Source: Paraescarpia echinospica
Lineage: Eukaryota; Annelida; Polychaeta; Sabellida; Siboglinidae
Reading direction: 5' to 3'
NCBI GenBank assembly: GCA_020002185.1
Contig: CM034533.1
Coordinates: forward strand, 66,422,979-66,486,978
DNA: 64,000 bases
In this document: piece after piece, positions 1 to 12,100 of the stretch
Numbering within the stretch: position 1 is the first letter of the stretch
How the letters are laid out: every line of letters starts with the position of its first letter
The notes under the pieces: generated by a model
What the model saw: the letters and a program-made list of their open reading frames with translations, nothing else
Told to the model about the DNA's origin: nothing
Database searches by the model: none
Translations under genes and position numbers: made by a program

Positions 1-639
1 ATGCTCCCACTTACTTGCCAAAGCAGAAGAAGCCGAGACCAAGTCCAGCTATCACAGTACATATGTGGCGAATGGTAACGCCTACATGATGTGCAGGTAA
101 AACCTTGCGATAGATGAGTGCCAGCACCAGTGCACTTAACATTGCCGCCACAAAGTTCAGCTGCAGCAAAGACACGACAGTTCAAATTGCCTTCACAAAG
201 TTCAGCTATAGCAGATACGACAGCTAAATTGCCACCACAAAGTTGGGTTATACTTATAGTGTGCACATTATAAAACACATGTAGATTTAGCATGATGAAA
301 TCTGAACATCAGCAGTATTTTCCTTAAGTGGATTGAAATATTCAGATTGCATACCAAGTTTCTTGTATTTAATGGAATTATTTACTTTGACTATACTATT
401 GCCACCGACATGGTCCAAAAATGGGCCAAGAGGCCCTGAAATCCTTTGGACTAATACGTCGATATGTGACTCCGGCTGACCAAATGAGTGATAAGTCGGA
501 AAAATTGTAACATTGTTTTCTTACATTCTTGTAAATGTTAGGTAGGGTGCTTTACACGGTTTCAAAAATTATGACTGCTACAAAAATTGGCAAAGTTATG
601 GAGCATTGAACATGGTATGGGTCAAAAAGTGAAAATGAA

Positions 640-1500
640 GAAAACGGCTGTTGAAGTTTTATGTTATATATGCAATGAAAATATTACATGAAAATATTAC
701 ATGCATGACATTCAAATGTGGCACACAGTATGTCTGTTATACTGGAAGTACAAATGTGCTGCTACAAAGACTTAGCAAGTTATGCCAGATTATGTCTTTA
801 TGTGTAAAACTAAAGAAAATAAAAAATGACGAAGCTAATGCAGAGTTAAGAGAATTGGCTAGTGGGTATAAATGTTTTATAAAACAAATATCAAAATGCT
901 ACCATAAACAGTTACATGAAAACTTGCGCAACCTAAAACATAGCACACCTGCAGAATACTGGGATATACTTAATAAAGCAAGTAACAGCAGTGAAAAATG
1001 TGGAAATATTTCACTTGCTAAGTTTATGAACCACTTTTAAAAACTCGGTGAAAAACATGAAAGTGAAACTGCAGCTAGTGAGATACCTTTTGATCCAAGA
1101 AAGATTTCCCAGTTAAACGAACACATAAACAGACCATTTACACAAAATGAGGTACTAATGCAAATCAAAAACAAAAAGGCATGTGGTATTGATAATGTTA
1201 TAACTGAATACTTTAAAAAAAACAGGGCCAGCCTGTGTCAGCCTTCTTCTCATGTGATGTAGAGGTACAGTAAGGCGAAAACTTGTCTCCTTTGTTATTT
1301 GCTATTTACCTGAATTTTGAACACTGTTAGTCATAATTATAAGGGACTTGACATGGCAGCTGGTGAAATTTACAACAACCTTAGTGATGATGGTGTAGAC
1401 ATTTTCTTGAAAATGTATGTTCTACTATATGCTGATGACACTAGAATGATTCAATCAAATACAGATTTCTTGTGTATAGCAGAACTATGTCAACTCTTCT
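640..1500 (+). pseudogene. Non-LTR retrotransposon reverse-transcriptase remnant
   Basis: Broken pieces of a LINE ORF2 lie in changing frames. Codons 651-1040 resemble the linker between endonuclease and RT (Lys/Asn-rich, ending SLAKFMNHF and a stop). A second frame at about 1140-1215 reads NEVLMQIKNKKACGIDNV, an RT finger-region motif. A third near 1275-1315 reads GENLSPLLFAIYLNF, the RT motif B region. The catalytic box YADDT lies near 1428-1442. Frames are joined only through stops and shifts, so this is dead. The clade cannot be fixed from so little; CR1/L2-like is possible. Confidence 0.75.
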
Positions 1501-3460
1501 AATGGTTGACATTTGGTTGTTTCAGATGTCAACTATATTGTGAATCTGTAATTATTAGTCTATATTGATACAATTGATTTACATAGTACCATGTCTACAC
1601 AAGGCATGGCAAGTGTAAACAGAACAGTAGAATGCATTTGATATCAATAAATTGTAGGATATTTCACTCTATAGTTGTCCAGAATATTAATTTTCAATGT
1701 TTGTCACCTACAGGTGACAATACATCTTTAACCAATAGACACCACAGTCACACCATTTTATAATAATTAAATGAACATCAAAATAAACACAACTTGCAAT
1801 TATAGAAAATCAATAGTTTTGAAGATACAGTTTAAAAGCTGCAGGCAACTGAGTTTAACAGAGGTCAAATGTGTCTGCTCTGCCTGTGACCAATTAAAGA
1901 TTAGTCAAGGTCTCAATGGGACAATGCAGAATGGAGTGAGGCCGCTGCAGTTTCTGGCACAATACACATCTACTGTTGGGGTGGTTTCAAGGGCCCTTCT
2001 CAAAACCACATCACTAGATAATGTAAAACTTTTGCACTTTGGGGGCCCCTGGTGTGCACTTAGAATGATTCAATCAAATACAGATTTATCGTGCATAGTG
2101 GTAGTACCCTAAGATGTCTATGCAAAATTAGAAAAAAAGTTGCTGAACAGTTTCTGAGATACGGCAGCTAATGGCGGACGTCGGACGCAGAGTGATGGCA
2201 ATAGTCCTTTGGACCTTCGGCCCAAAGGACTAATAAAAAAATTTAATAATAATATTTACGGCTTGTTCGTTGATTAAAGTATTTAATTTACATGAACAAT
2301 CCCAAAAAAAGAAACTTGTAAAACTCAGATCAACTGGTTCATACATGATATATTTTATTTACACATTTTCTTTAAGTACTTAAATATTGTTGCTAGATCA
2401 ATGTGAACATATGAGTCATGATGTTATAATATATTTAACTATATTTCCTAATGGAAATTAATTATAGTGAGGTTGTCTATTCACTTTTATGGAAAAATCA
2501 TGTTATCATAAAAGTACTAATTATATTCTGTTATAACATATTGATCACCTAAGTGTGTTTTACTGAACCATTTATTATTTTAAAGTAAAATGTTTTTGGG
2601 GGAATGTTTTGTTTACATGGCAGCGCACTACTTTCATAGGCATGTCCTCAGGTTGACAAGTTATACTAATTTGGCATTTAAATTGGATTACATTTGAGCA
2701 TGTGCACTTGAACATTTGAGGTATTTTTACAGTTGATTGATGTTCATAGCATATATATAGTCATACAATATGGCATAATGCCTGTGATAATTGTATTCCT
2801 GCACTGATGTACTGAGTGGTTGCATAAACGTGCACGAGGTCCATTCTTTGAAACCGTGTAAAAATCTGACTGACATCTTGCTAAAAATACATGATGCATG
2901 CAGTGTATTGTAGGATCGATATCTTGCAATTTGTTCATATAATCACTAAAACTTTAAAGAGCATTACTTAACAGTGTCAATATTATTTGGGCTAAGTTTG
3001 TTTATTGCATGACATGCATGATGGTAAGTATAAGACTCAAAAGAAATAACCTGTACTTTCTGTTTACAAAATAGTATATGCAAAATGAGATAAGTATTTG
3101 GTATTACTAAATAGAACTAAATAAATTCAGAACTTTGTTTAATTCAAAACTTTAAGCAGCTGCATTTTTGTTAATATTTAACTTAGAAACATGAAATATT
3201 TGAATAACATTTCATTTCTTAGTTACCACATTAAAAAAAACATAACAGAACCCAATCATCTGATCTCCCTATCTAGTCAAGACGCGACCAGTAATAGATG
3301 GATACAGTACAGGCTTTCATACATCACAATACAAATGTTGTGCATGACCTCTGTCAAATTTTGACTTGCCAAAAATGTTGCCGACATTCTGCATCTGTAT
3401 TTTGACTGGCAAAATGTCCTATGGACACATCACGCCAGTGCGCATGGTGGCTCTTATTGA
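1501..3460. other. AT-rich stretch with no recognisable gene
   Basis: I see no coding structure. A block of about 27 bp near 1443-1469 recurs almost unchanged near 2064-2090 in direct orientation, bracketing about 620 bp. Near 2200 there is a short inverted pair around the words AGTCCTTTGGACC and CCAAAGGACT, also echoed near 433-450, which suggests an unclassified repeat. Confidence 0.4.
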
Positions 3461-3505
3461 TTAATTGTTTACTTGTTGGGCTAGACTAATCTGGAACGAG
3501 TTCAA

Positions 3506-4017
3506 TTATGTACTTGATACAATGTTTGGAGGTAGAGAATTCCACTCTTTTATTGTGGCTGGGAAAAAGCTGTTTCCAAATATGTTTGTCAAGTGCCTGA
3601 TTTGTACTAACTGTTTATTATGTTTACGTGAGCACCTGGTGTTGCGTTTGATGTATTGATCTAGTGGGATATCTATGAGGTTATGTTCCATTTTATATAA
3701 TATGCTAAGTCTTTGGGTTTTTCTTCTTGATTGGAGGGTGTCCCACTGGAGATCTTTAAGGAGTTGTGTTACCGTTCCTGGCTCTCTAGAATAGTTGTTC
3801 TTACAAAATCTGGCGGCTTGTCTCTGGGTTCTTTCCATGAGTTTGATATGTTTAGGCAATGTGGATCGCATGATGCTGACGCATATTCAAGTATAGGGTG
3901 GACAAGGGTTGTGTAGGCTATGGACTTGATTTGGGTTGGGCATTTATTTAAATTTCTTCTAATAATTCCTAATGTCTGTTGTGCTTTTTTGTGACTGAGT
4001 TGCATTGTATTGTCCAA
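3506..4017 (-). pseudogene. LINE reverse-transcriptase C-terminal tail (fragment)
   Basis: Two overlapping minus-strand frames carry the typical C-terminal part of a LINE ORF2. The upstream frame (4017 downward) has LGIIRRNLNKCPTQIKSIAY followed by LVHPILEYASASCDP. The downstream frame has HIKLMERTQRQAARF and later EWNSLPPNIV. These are the post-RT motifs (RPxLEYA, LExVQRRAAR, WNxLP) of CR1- and Jockey-group elements. A frameshift near 3800 separates the halves and everything upstream of the thumb is missing, so this is a 5'-truncated dead copy. Confidence 0.75.
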
Positions 4018-4194
4018 TTTAATGCATTTTATATATGTATGACATTAATAAATGTGCATTAAAATATTACTAGGGTGGCAAGACATCTGCAAAAACTAAA
4101 CAATGTCATATACTTTGTTAAAAAGAAAAAAGTCTGGGGCCAGAATTGCAACAAAATATACAACGAAATCGGGAATGTCCGAATGCTACACGTA

Positions 4195-4275
4195 GACGTC
4201 GTAGTCTTCGGACATTTTTACGGCTTGACGGACGTTTTGCTACGCAACATGTCACATGATGGATAGGTCGACTGT
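4195..4275. repeat. Relic resembling the 3' flank of the IL-17 genes
   Basis: The words GACGGACGTT, TACGCA and GTCACATGATGGA appear in the same order and spacing as in the 3' flanks of IL-17 gene 1 (32860-32905) and gene 2 (50020-50065). No IL-17 exon follows here. It may be a fourth relic of the duplicated unit or a repeat that also sits beside the IL-17 genes. Confidence 0.4.
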
Positions 4276-4503
4276 AAGACAGTGACCGAGAGTATGACCG
4301 AGTTACTACATCTGACTAAGACTTTTGAGCTGAGATTTAGATTTTAGTTGAGGAAGTGCCAGTCTGAGGCTGAGCAAGGGCCATTCAGCATTTCAGGTCG
4401 TGCCATTTTCATTCAGTGACGTCTATGGTTATGGCTAGCACATTGGCAAGGACGCGAAAGGCCAGTCCTGTGTCTAAGACGGCAGCGGCGAAGTATAATT
4501 AAA

Positions 4504-4580
4504 GACAGTGACCAGTCACTGACAGTGACCAGTCACTGACACACTCACGTCACAGTGACACCGTCACTGACTGACAGTGT
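4504..4580. repeat. Short palindromic CAGTGAC/GTCACTG repeats
   Basis: A 17-bp palindromic unit (CAGTGACCAGTCACTGA) occurs twice in tandem, followed by degenerate copies. No coding content. Confidence 0.6.
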
Positions 4581-4905
4581 TCAATCAGTTCAGACACCGT
4601 CAATGACGGTTGTTGTGTTGATAAAATCCCTGTCATCGTAGCGTCAGAATGCATTTGTGTTTTGTCCATGTGATGATTTAGCAATGTGTAAATCTGTACC
4701 TGATCCAAGGGCAGATTTATTAACTCTGCAACCGGCTCGAGAACGTTGCAACCAAAATATAGCTCCGCCATGTTGGTTAATGACTTCTCCCTTGACTGAA
4801 GACATCCGATCTTGGTTGATTCTTGGCCCACCATGTGGCGCCACGGAATGATTGTGCACTGTTGGCGCCGTTCAAAAAATATATATATTCGAGTTCGGTT
4901 TTAGT

Positions 4906-5340
4906 CATCCTCGCGCGCCAGGGGTCGTTGCTGCTTATTACATCAGTGCCAGCCAGCAGTACCCCTGGCTGATCGCTTTGCGAAACTCTGAATGTAAGCT
5001 CAGCCTATGAAATCGCTCACTAGATCAGTATATCTAGGCGGGTCAGGTGGTCGTAATAAAACTAATTTCAACCAACCGTGGCTCGTGTTACATGCAATGA
5101 TTAGGAAGTAGAAGCAATTATTCGAATACACAATATGGCTCAGCTGCTCGTGGGCGAACGGGTCATTATATATTGCGATTCCCAGAAGTTGTTTATCCGT
5201 CTTCAAATTGGGGCGGGTATTTGCGCTGTTCTCACGGTTGATGCAGTCGCGACTGGCGAAGTCAATTACTAGTTTGACTAGGCGTAGGGGATCAGCCAGG
5301 GCTAGTTTTGCATGGCAAACAGCCCTGGCCTGCGAGGATG
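4906..5340. mobile_element. Non-autonomous TIR element (MITE), copy 1, 8-bp target duplication
   Basis: The element begins CATCCTCGCGCGCCAGGG and ends with the inverted match CCCTGGCCTGCGAGGATG. It is bracketed by a perfect 8-bp direct repeat GTTTTAGT (4898-4905 and 5341-5348). A second copy lies at 21400-21836. There is no transposase ORF, so it is non-autonomous. An 8-bp duplication is typical of hAT and of P superfamily elements; the CA-start end does not decide between them. Confidence 0.8.
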
Positions 5341-5631
5341 GTTTTAGTCAAATAATTAAAGGTACTCAACCAATTCGATTGTCTTGCTCCTCGCGTTTCT
5401 TAGTAATTTCACACAAAAACAGAGTAATCAAGTACTCCCCAATGACATCCTAGTTCGTTTATGCATACGTATTAGTTCGTTTTTATAAAAACAATACAAA
5501 AACTGCGAACTCTTTCGTTTTTAGTAAAAACCGGATCCGGTTTTTTGCTTCGATTTTAGCTGAGTATGGACATTGAACTCGGCGTGGAATCGCGTTCTTG
5601 ACTTCTCGTGATCGCGAATTATGGGCGATAT

Positions 5632-5644
5632 TGACCTTTGACCC
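5632..5644 (+). promoter_or_regulatory. Nuclear-receptor DR1-like site
   Basis: TGACCTTTGACCC matches the DR1 consensus bound by HNF4 and RXR/PPAR dimers. It lies about 155 bp upstream of the candidate start codon at 5801. A single motif match can arise by chance. Confidence 0.3.
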
Positions 5645-5800
5645 CACACCCTTTGGCGCTGTTGATGTTATGGAATTCCGAGTTTAGGCAACGAGTGGAC
5701 GTCCACGAACATATATGCCACCGACACGGCAAAATGGGCTAAATTAGACAGACAAAAACAGTACCCACGCATAAAGGTGTATTTCTATTAGAGAACGACT

Positions 5801-5936
5801 ATGGAAGAAACAAAGCAAACAGAAGGAGTTGGCGACAGTGTCAGTGGACTGTGGCCGTGGGCCGTTGCCCGTGCCGTGGTGTCAGTCACAATAGCAACAG
5901 ACGAGATGCAGCGTTCGCAAAGGTTCTTCCAGACAG
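5801..5936 (+). CDS. Candidate first coding exon of an unrecognised gene
   Basis: ATG at 5801 opens a frame starting MEETKQTEGVGDSVSGLWPW and ending QRSQRFFQT plus one base, immediately before a GT donor (gttagt at 5937). Two in-phase acceptors follow. One at 6041 (after TTTTCCTTTTAG) would add VIGNGGMGGMAGP and a stop at 6079-6081, giving a 58-residue protein. One at 7483 joins the exon listed next. The frame also meets TAG just past the donor, so splicing would be required for extension. I do not recognise the family. The support is frame and splice-site agreement only. Confidence 0.4.
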
Positions 5937-6255
5937 GTTAGTAATTTCGATTTATTCAGCTATAATCACGTATATTTAGACGTATGAGTATATATATTAA
6001 GGTTGCTTGTACAACATTTATTTGATTGTTTTCCTTTTAGTCATTGGCAATGGCGGTATGGGCGGCATGGCTGGGCCCTAGCTGTTTACTATAGACTAAT
6101 ATCAGCTAACAGTACGACGCTATGCCTATGGCATATACTTATGTCAATGATAGTGACTATATTATGTCTATGTCGTATATGGTAATAGGCTAGTAGCCTA
6201 AGTAGGCTTGGGAAAATAGTAATAGTGTAAATGCATTATTTCTTATGCCATTGCC

Positions 6256-7031
6256 ATAAGAAATGACAGCTACACACTGGGACCTAATGATCATATAACG
6301 CTGGCAAGTACGGATAAGGTGAAGGATATTGGTGTCACTTTTGACTCATCACTAAACTTTGAGGCACATATGTCGGAAAAAATTAATAAAGCCAATTCAA
6401 TGATGGGGATAATTCGTCGCACTTTTGATTACATGGATGAACAGTGTTTTTCTACTGTTTTTAAATCTCTCGTCCGCCCACATATTGAATATGCAAATCA
6501 AGTATGGGCTCCCTACTTAATGAAACACATTACAGCTCTTGAAAATGTTCAGCGTAGAGCAACCAAATTAATTCCAGGTTTTAAAGATCTTGAATATAAT
6601 GAACGTCTACAAAGACTAAAATTACCAACTCTGTCATATCGTCGCCTCAGAGGAGACATGATTGAATTATATAAGATTTTAACAGACAAATATGATACAG
6701 CTGTGACATCAAACTTTATAACTTTGAGGGATACTGAATCATGTACGCGAGGACATCACCTAAAAATATTCAAAGGACGTTGACGGTTAAACATAAAAAA
6801 AAAATCATTTATACACCGATGCACGGACGTATGGAACAGCCTCCCACAGTCTGTGGTGGAGGCTCCATCAGTCCAGTCCTTTGAGGGGAAATTAGACAAA
6901 TTATGGAAAAACCACCCAATTAAACTCGATTACACAGCCCCACCCCTATTATGGAACAACTCGTCAGACGCATGCGCACCATATAGTTTGACGACAAACA
7001 TCAGAGCTGGCATAAGAGGCATCACAGCCTA
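6256..7031 (+). pseudogene. LINE reverse-transcriptase C-terminal region (5'-truncated)
   Basis: The plus-strand frame reads KVKDIGVTFDSSLNFEAHMS, then NKANSMMGIIRRTF, LVRPHIEYANQVWAPY, LENVQRRATKLI and LPTLSYRRLRGDMIELYKI. These are the post-RT motifs of CR1-group LINE ORF2 proteins. A stop at 6781 interrupts it; the frame then resumes with the terminal DVWNSLPQSVVEAPSVQSFE region and ends near 7031. The RT core and endonuclease are absent, so this is the 3' end of a truncated insertion. It lies in what would be the intron between the candidate exons at 5801 and 7483. A short ACCTGTAAGA repeat at about 7047-7072 marks the 3' end. Confidence 0.85.
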
Positions 7032-7482
7032 GAAGCCAGAAGAGGACCTGTAAGAACCTGTAAGAACCTGTATAAATGATCCGTAACGATTATAATTATG
7101 TAATGTAATAGTAATTTTTAAAATATATTACTTTTATATTAAAAAATACAATTATGGGACATTTAAAAATTTAATTTGAATTCAATTGTATGTAGTCTTG
7201 GTATTTAATTATTTACAAGGAAAAGAATATTCCAGTAGTTTCACCAGGTTTTTTATTGTCCCTTCTGTGAGTTTTTTTTATGTTCAGAAAACCAGCGCCC
7301 CTCAATACCATGGACATTAATGCCCATAACATGTATATATTATATAGATAGCTCTTGAGCGTTGGCATTGGTTGCATTTGGCAGGTGGTCATTCATTGCA
7401 TTGCAACTTTTGCAAGTACATTAAAATGATTATTGTTAGAAACAATCAGTGCTGACTATTAATACATGTACTATATTTTCAG

Positions 7483-7540
7483 AACTTGAGGTGTGTCGAC
7501 ACCACATGCAGATGTATGCTTCAAAGCTCTTCACCTTCAG
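7483..7540 (+). CDS. Candidate second coding exon of the unrecognised gene
   Basis: A 58-bp segment is framed by a good acceptor (CTATATTTTCAG) and a donor (gtaaac). Read in the phase left by the 5801-5936 exon it encodes ELEVCRHHMQMYASKLFTF with two bases left over. The phase match and the two splice sites make it a plausible exon. The next exon is not resolved: entering the 9307 acceptor would give an immediate stop. Confidence 0.35.
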
Positions 7541-7622
7541 GTAAACGAGTGTTATCAAATGTGGTTACTCTGTCACCAAACATGTTATCAAAATTATAAA
7601 TACAAGCAATAAACAAGTATGT

Positions 7623-7914
7623 CATAGGCGGATCCAGACGGGCCTGGTGCCCCCTTAGACCATAAGAATTTGGCGTGTCTACAAATATTTTATAATGGGC
7701 CCACGCGATTGTGTCCTCCCAGATCATTTGAAATGTGCCCCAGTTTAGGTGATAATAATAAGCTGAAGTTATGACGTCTTCCAATATCACCACTCCAGTG
7801 GAGCGGGTGATGTTGTGGCAGCATGGTAGTGACAAAATTTAGACTACACCATTTGGTTTGGCCGCCAGTGGAGGTTTTTGTGCCTCCCATACTCGATTTC
7901 TGGATCCACCCCTG
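7623..7914. mobile_element. hAT-like MITE with 5-bp target duplication
   Basis: The left end CATAGGCGGATCCAGA and the right end TCTGGATCCACCCCTG are inverted copies. The direct repeat TATGT sits immediately outside each end (7618-7622 and 7915-7919). No ORF for a transposase. Ends of the type CAGGGGYGGATCCAG with 5-bp duplications resemble one hAT subgroup, which is an inference. Confidence 0.65.
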
Positions 7915-7919
7915 TATGT

Positions 7920-8976
7920 GATAGTTTTGTTTGTCTGCATGAGGATTTTGCAGTAATGTGGTGTCCTTGTTAAATTGCATATTGTTGTTAGAAATGCATG
8001 TGAATTAAAGTAAAGACAATGTAAAGTAAAAACATTTTATTGAAACTATTTGATGAGATTGACTACAAAATAATGAAAAGTACAATGCAACTACAGGTAC
8101 AATCACTGCACTTGATGTGCATAATGTAATACTTTTTAATATCACATGCACATAAAATGCAAAACAACAATAGAAACAAAAATTAGGAAGAGGTTGAAAA
8201 AATGTCAGGTATATATAAACAAACAGATACTTTTATCAAGATTCTTTGTTACAAAAACACAATACTAGTACACGTGATGTCAAATGCTCTCACAAAATTA
8301 GTGACTAAACAATTATGTGTATTAACAACAATTTTTAATATTGCATGCCCATAAAATATAAACCAATATGAACAAATTACTTAGGAAGATGTTTAGTTGA
8401 ACAAATGAACTATTATGAATCATAATTATTTTTTTAACAAAGAATCATAATTTATTGTTCTTTGTTAAAAAAAACATAAATAATTAGAAAATTAGAAAAT
8501 GTTGTAGTTTATGCAATGCTTGGTATGTATGTTTACAACTCGCAAATAATAGTGACTAGACTAGTCAGGGTCATCACCATGTGACTGAGAATTACATGTA
8601 CAATCACTACATGCTACATTGCTCAGGTTTACTCAGTTGTATTAAGAGTACTGGCTACAGACCGCAATATTTTTGTACGAATAGACTACGCATATTAATT
8701 TCAGTGTGGCTGAATGCTTCCCACATAAGTTGAGATGGTGTTCGAATTAACAGGTCTGCCAGGGATTAAAGTTTAAACCGCTTTGAGCAATCCCGAGGAC
8801 TGGATACTACACCATATCAGTACAGGTGTATAATCATCATGCAAAGTGAAAATGTAATGTAAATTATTTGTGAAAATATAAACCAGTAATAAAAAAGAAT
8901 AATTTAGAAATATGAAACGTGGCATGAAAAGTATAATACCAGTCCTCATGATACGTAGAGAACTTAAACAAGTAAA
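7920..8976. other. AT-rich stretch without a gene
   Basis: Nothing coding is seen. Sequence around 8702-8730 (TGGCTGAATGCTTCCCA) resembles 16859-16877 in RPL7 intron 2, so it probably belongs to a dispersed repeat. Confidence 0.4.
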
Positions 8977-9156
8977 ATGCTGCTGTCAGTGTATCAACAG
9001 ATTGTTGTTGCAAAATGTGAAAAGGCTTTCAATACCATTACTTCATCACAAACTTGTGTTGTTTTACATAACAAGTACCTGGTGTACGTTGCAAGAATTC
9101 AGCTGGCTGCCACTGACTATCAGCAACACAAAGACAATGAAACCCTACCACTGTAA
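8977..9156 (+). CDS. Small open frame or terminal exon, unrecognised
   Basis: A frame from ATG 8977 to TAA 9156 encodes 59 residues starting MLLSVYQQIVVAKCEKAFNT and ending NETLPL. Composition (mixed hydrophobic and charged residues, regular Ala/Lys/Glu/Gln use, two Cys) looks more protein-like than the frames around it. It could be the last exon of the candidate gene at 5801-7540: an acceptor GTCAG at 8985-8989 would give a phase fitting a donor with one leftover base, such as the one at 5937. There is no family match. Chance cannot be excluded. Confidence 0.35.
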   Translation: MLLSVYQQIVVAKCEKAFNTITSSQTCVVLHNKYLVYVARIQLAATDYQQHKDNETLPL

Positions 9157-12100
9157 CAATGCTGGATAATTGATGTATTTTGTAATAGACACTGCTAAAA
9201 GTTAAAGTTGATACTGTGTATTATTGACTTTTGATAAATGTGTCATCACATATAAAATATAATACATGTCAGAGCCATGCTAACTGTCACTTTGTCTCCG
9301 GTATAGGTAGATGAGGATGTACAGCAAAATGTCAGGAGGCTGGTATGCAGTACCATCGAAGACAGCGAACACAAACAGTGATGTCATCGATATCCAAACC
9401 GATGTAGTTCACCGAAGAATGCTCGACACTGAACCTGTCTCACGAGCTAGTCAGGCGTCACATATTCGTATGTCGAGCAACCTACATTCTACATTGGTTT
9501 TGACTGACCTGGAAGCCAGTGTACACCCCATCGGCACTGGGGAATCTGTCACGGATGCAACACATGACACAATTGGGATAAGTCGGTGGACATTCATATG
9601 ACAAACCATTAATATGCAGCATGCTGCATGGCTGTAGAATCTCGTCCGAGATCCTGGACAAATACAGCTGCCCAGTATGCCATATTAACTTGGAGAACTA
9701 GTCCAATCTCCTGTAAATGTTCATTCTCATAATCAGTAAATGTAAAATAATGTTTCATGTGTGACCTGTAGCATTTCACAAGAAAAACGGCAGCAAGAAA
9801 TGTGCTACTACAGCTGCATCTATATATGTTGATATCTTAGGAACAGTCAGTGTTTACCGGGGTTGTTCCGGAGGAGGGAGAGGGTGGGTTGATACAGCAT
9901 GCAGACATTAGTAGAATGTGCTCTTTTTCAAAACGGTGAAACATTTTAACTATTTTTTCTTTATAAGGTGTTCATTGTCATTACATGAATTAAAAAATTT
10001 TCAATTTCATTACAGTGATGCCTGATCTTAGTCAATATTATAGACTGATTTGAATTCTGCTAATCAGTAAAGCATCAGTAAAGAGGATTTATATTTTTTG
10101 TTTTGTTTTCAGTATACACATTCATGTCAGTGTCTGCCATGTGTAACTACTACACATATTCATGTTTGACATTTTAAGGTTCTGCCTGAAGTTGAATGGT
10201 CAAGGTGAATGTTGGAAATTACAAAATAAGGTGTTATTGTAATGCTAACAGTACTCGCCAAGTATTCAAAGGTTCATAACATGTATGTTTACCTTCTTCA
10301 AAAATGAACAATTTATTTTATAAACTTATTTCTGAGTCATCGCTGTATGCTAAATACTTTTAAAGGTGTATTAATATGTCTGTGGGTATAATATAAGTGC
10401 AGAATTCAACTTAGTTTTCCACGTCCAAGATGTTATTATTAAAATGTGTATGAAAACAAATATATATGTAAATGTGCACATTAAAATTGTTTGATAACTT
10501 ATATGTGGTTGATCGTTATAAATTTGAAATTACCTGGACTGATCAAATGTGGGCCTCCCGCAGACTATGTATGCTCCCTGTGTCTGCCTGACCCAGGTGA
10601 CCGCCTTAGCTCCCCTTCTGCCTCCTCTCATTCCCATTCTTGGGTTGCAGTGTGGCCTCTAGCGACATCATAATTCAAGTTACGTATTATGCATTCATAT
10701 ATTGCTGTGGTGAGAATATATTCACATACTGATAAATACACAAGAATAGCTGGCATATGTCAGTTGAAAGGTATCACAGGATACCAATTACATAAACTAT
10801 AGCCAGGCACCAAGGACCACAACGGAAACAAATGCGAGCATTATCTTGTTTAATCCTTATATATGGTGTACTTTAACTGTATTTATATTTTATGTATTTA
10901 CACGTTTACATTTTTATATTTAATAAAATCATCATCACCATCATGGTCGTCAATATAACAAATCTCAATTATTTTGCATAAACTACAATGCAAATCAACA
11001 ACATTCTGCAGTAATTGCACGGAATTACGGATGCTCCCTGACTAAGTTACTTGCACGATCAACAGGGGCCTATTGACAAACCAATGTTATTTGTCATTTC
11101 GCAGCCTCACGTCATCTATATTCTCTACATGTATTGTCGCAATAACATAGTTTATTACCAAGATCCTACGTAACCAAATACAAATTACAATGCATATCAA
11201 ATATTATGCTCGTTGACACAGCCTCTGAGTCTGACTGAATCTCTGGCTGATAATAATATGGACATGGACATGGTGACTGGCTTAGTTAGACAGTCTTAGA
11301 GTTAGACTACCTCGAGTCGAGTGTTGACGTTCGCAAGTTGCAATTCTCGTTGAATTAATACGCGTTCTTGTTGCTAAATGCAATAGTGTAGTATACGTAC
11401 GTTCGTACAACCACTTTGGAATCTTCATCTTGATACACCAAAGCACGTGTATGTTGTTGTTTTCGAATGCGTGGGATGCCGATCTCTCGTAAAGCACGTG
11501 ACCGAAATGGCGCAGGAGGTCGACAGCGCAATTGGCTTTCGCCAGCTATACCCGGTGTAACGACAAATCTTGTTTTTTGACGATTAATAAACAAGTACGC
11601 ATTTTTTATTAAACCGACTGTGCACACTAGTTAAACTATTCATACATTACACATCTGGACCTAAAAGAACCGGTTTGGCGATGGGCAAACGAATTGGTTG
11701 AGGACCTTTAACTGTCTGCGTTATATTAGCCGGGGCCCGGGGGATGTTTTACCTTCCTATCTGACCACGAAAACGACCACATAGAGCCGTCAAACGTCTC
11801 ACATATCTGACATACACATACATAGGCGCCGGAACCGGGGACGTGAGCAGATATGTTGGTGGGCGGGGGCTGGGGTTAGGATTAGTCCCCTAGGGAAGGG
11901 GACCAGAGCTATACCAAAACTCAAAGCTCACGCATTTGACGTGAGCATCATGCATTTAGCGTCCATCTCACGCTCTCACGCATAAACCTGTAAATCTCAC
12001 GCATATTTGTCATTTCAACAAAGATAATACAAACAGGCTTATTTTCATGCACATGTCCGTATATTTATTCAAATGAACGGTTGGATATTGCAGAGTATCA

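Noticed and set aside
9307..9601. Exon-like stretch after TTTGTCTCCGGTATAG
   Set aside because: One frame gives a short peptide to a stop, another gives a 96-codon frame from an internal ATG, and neither matches the phase of the exon at 7483.
11282..11640. Overlapping minus frames of 71 and 90 codons
   Set aside because: No domain, no splice support and no second copy. The plus-strand ATGGCGCAGGAGG at 11507 also looks like a first exon but stops after 17 codons with no convincing donor.
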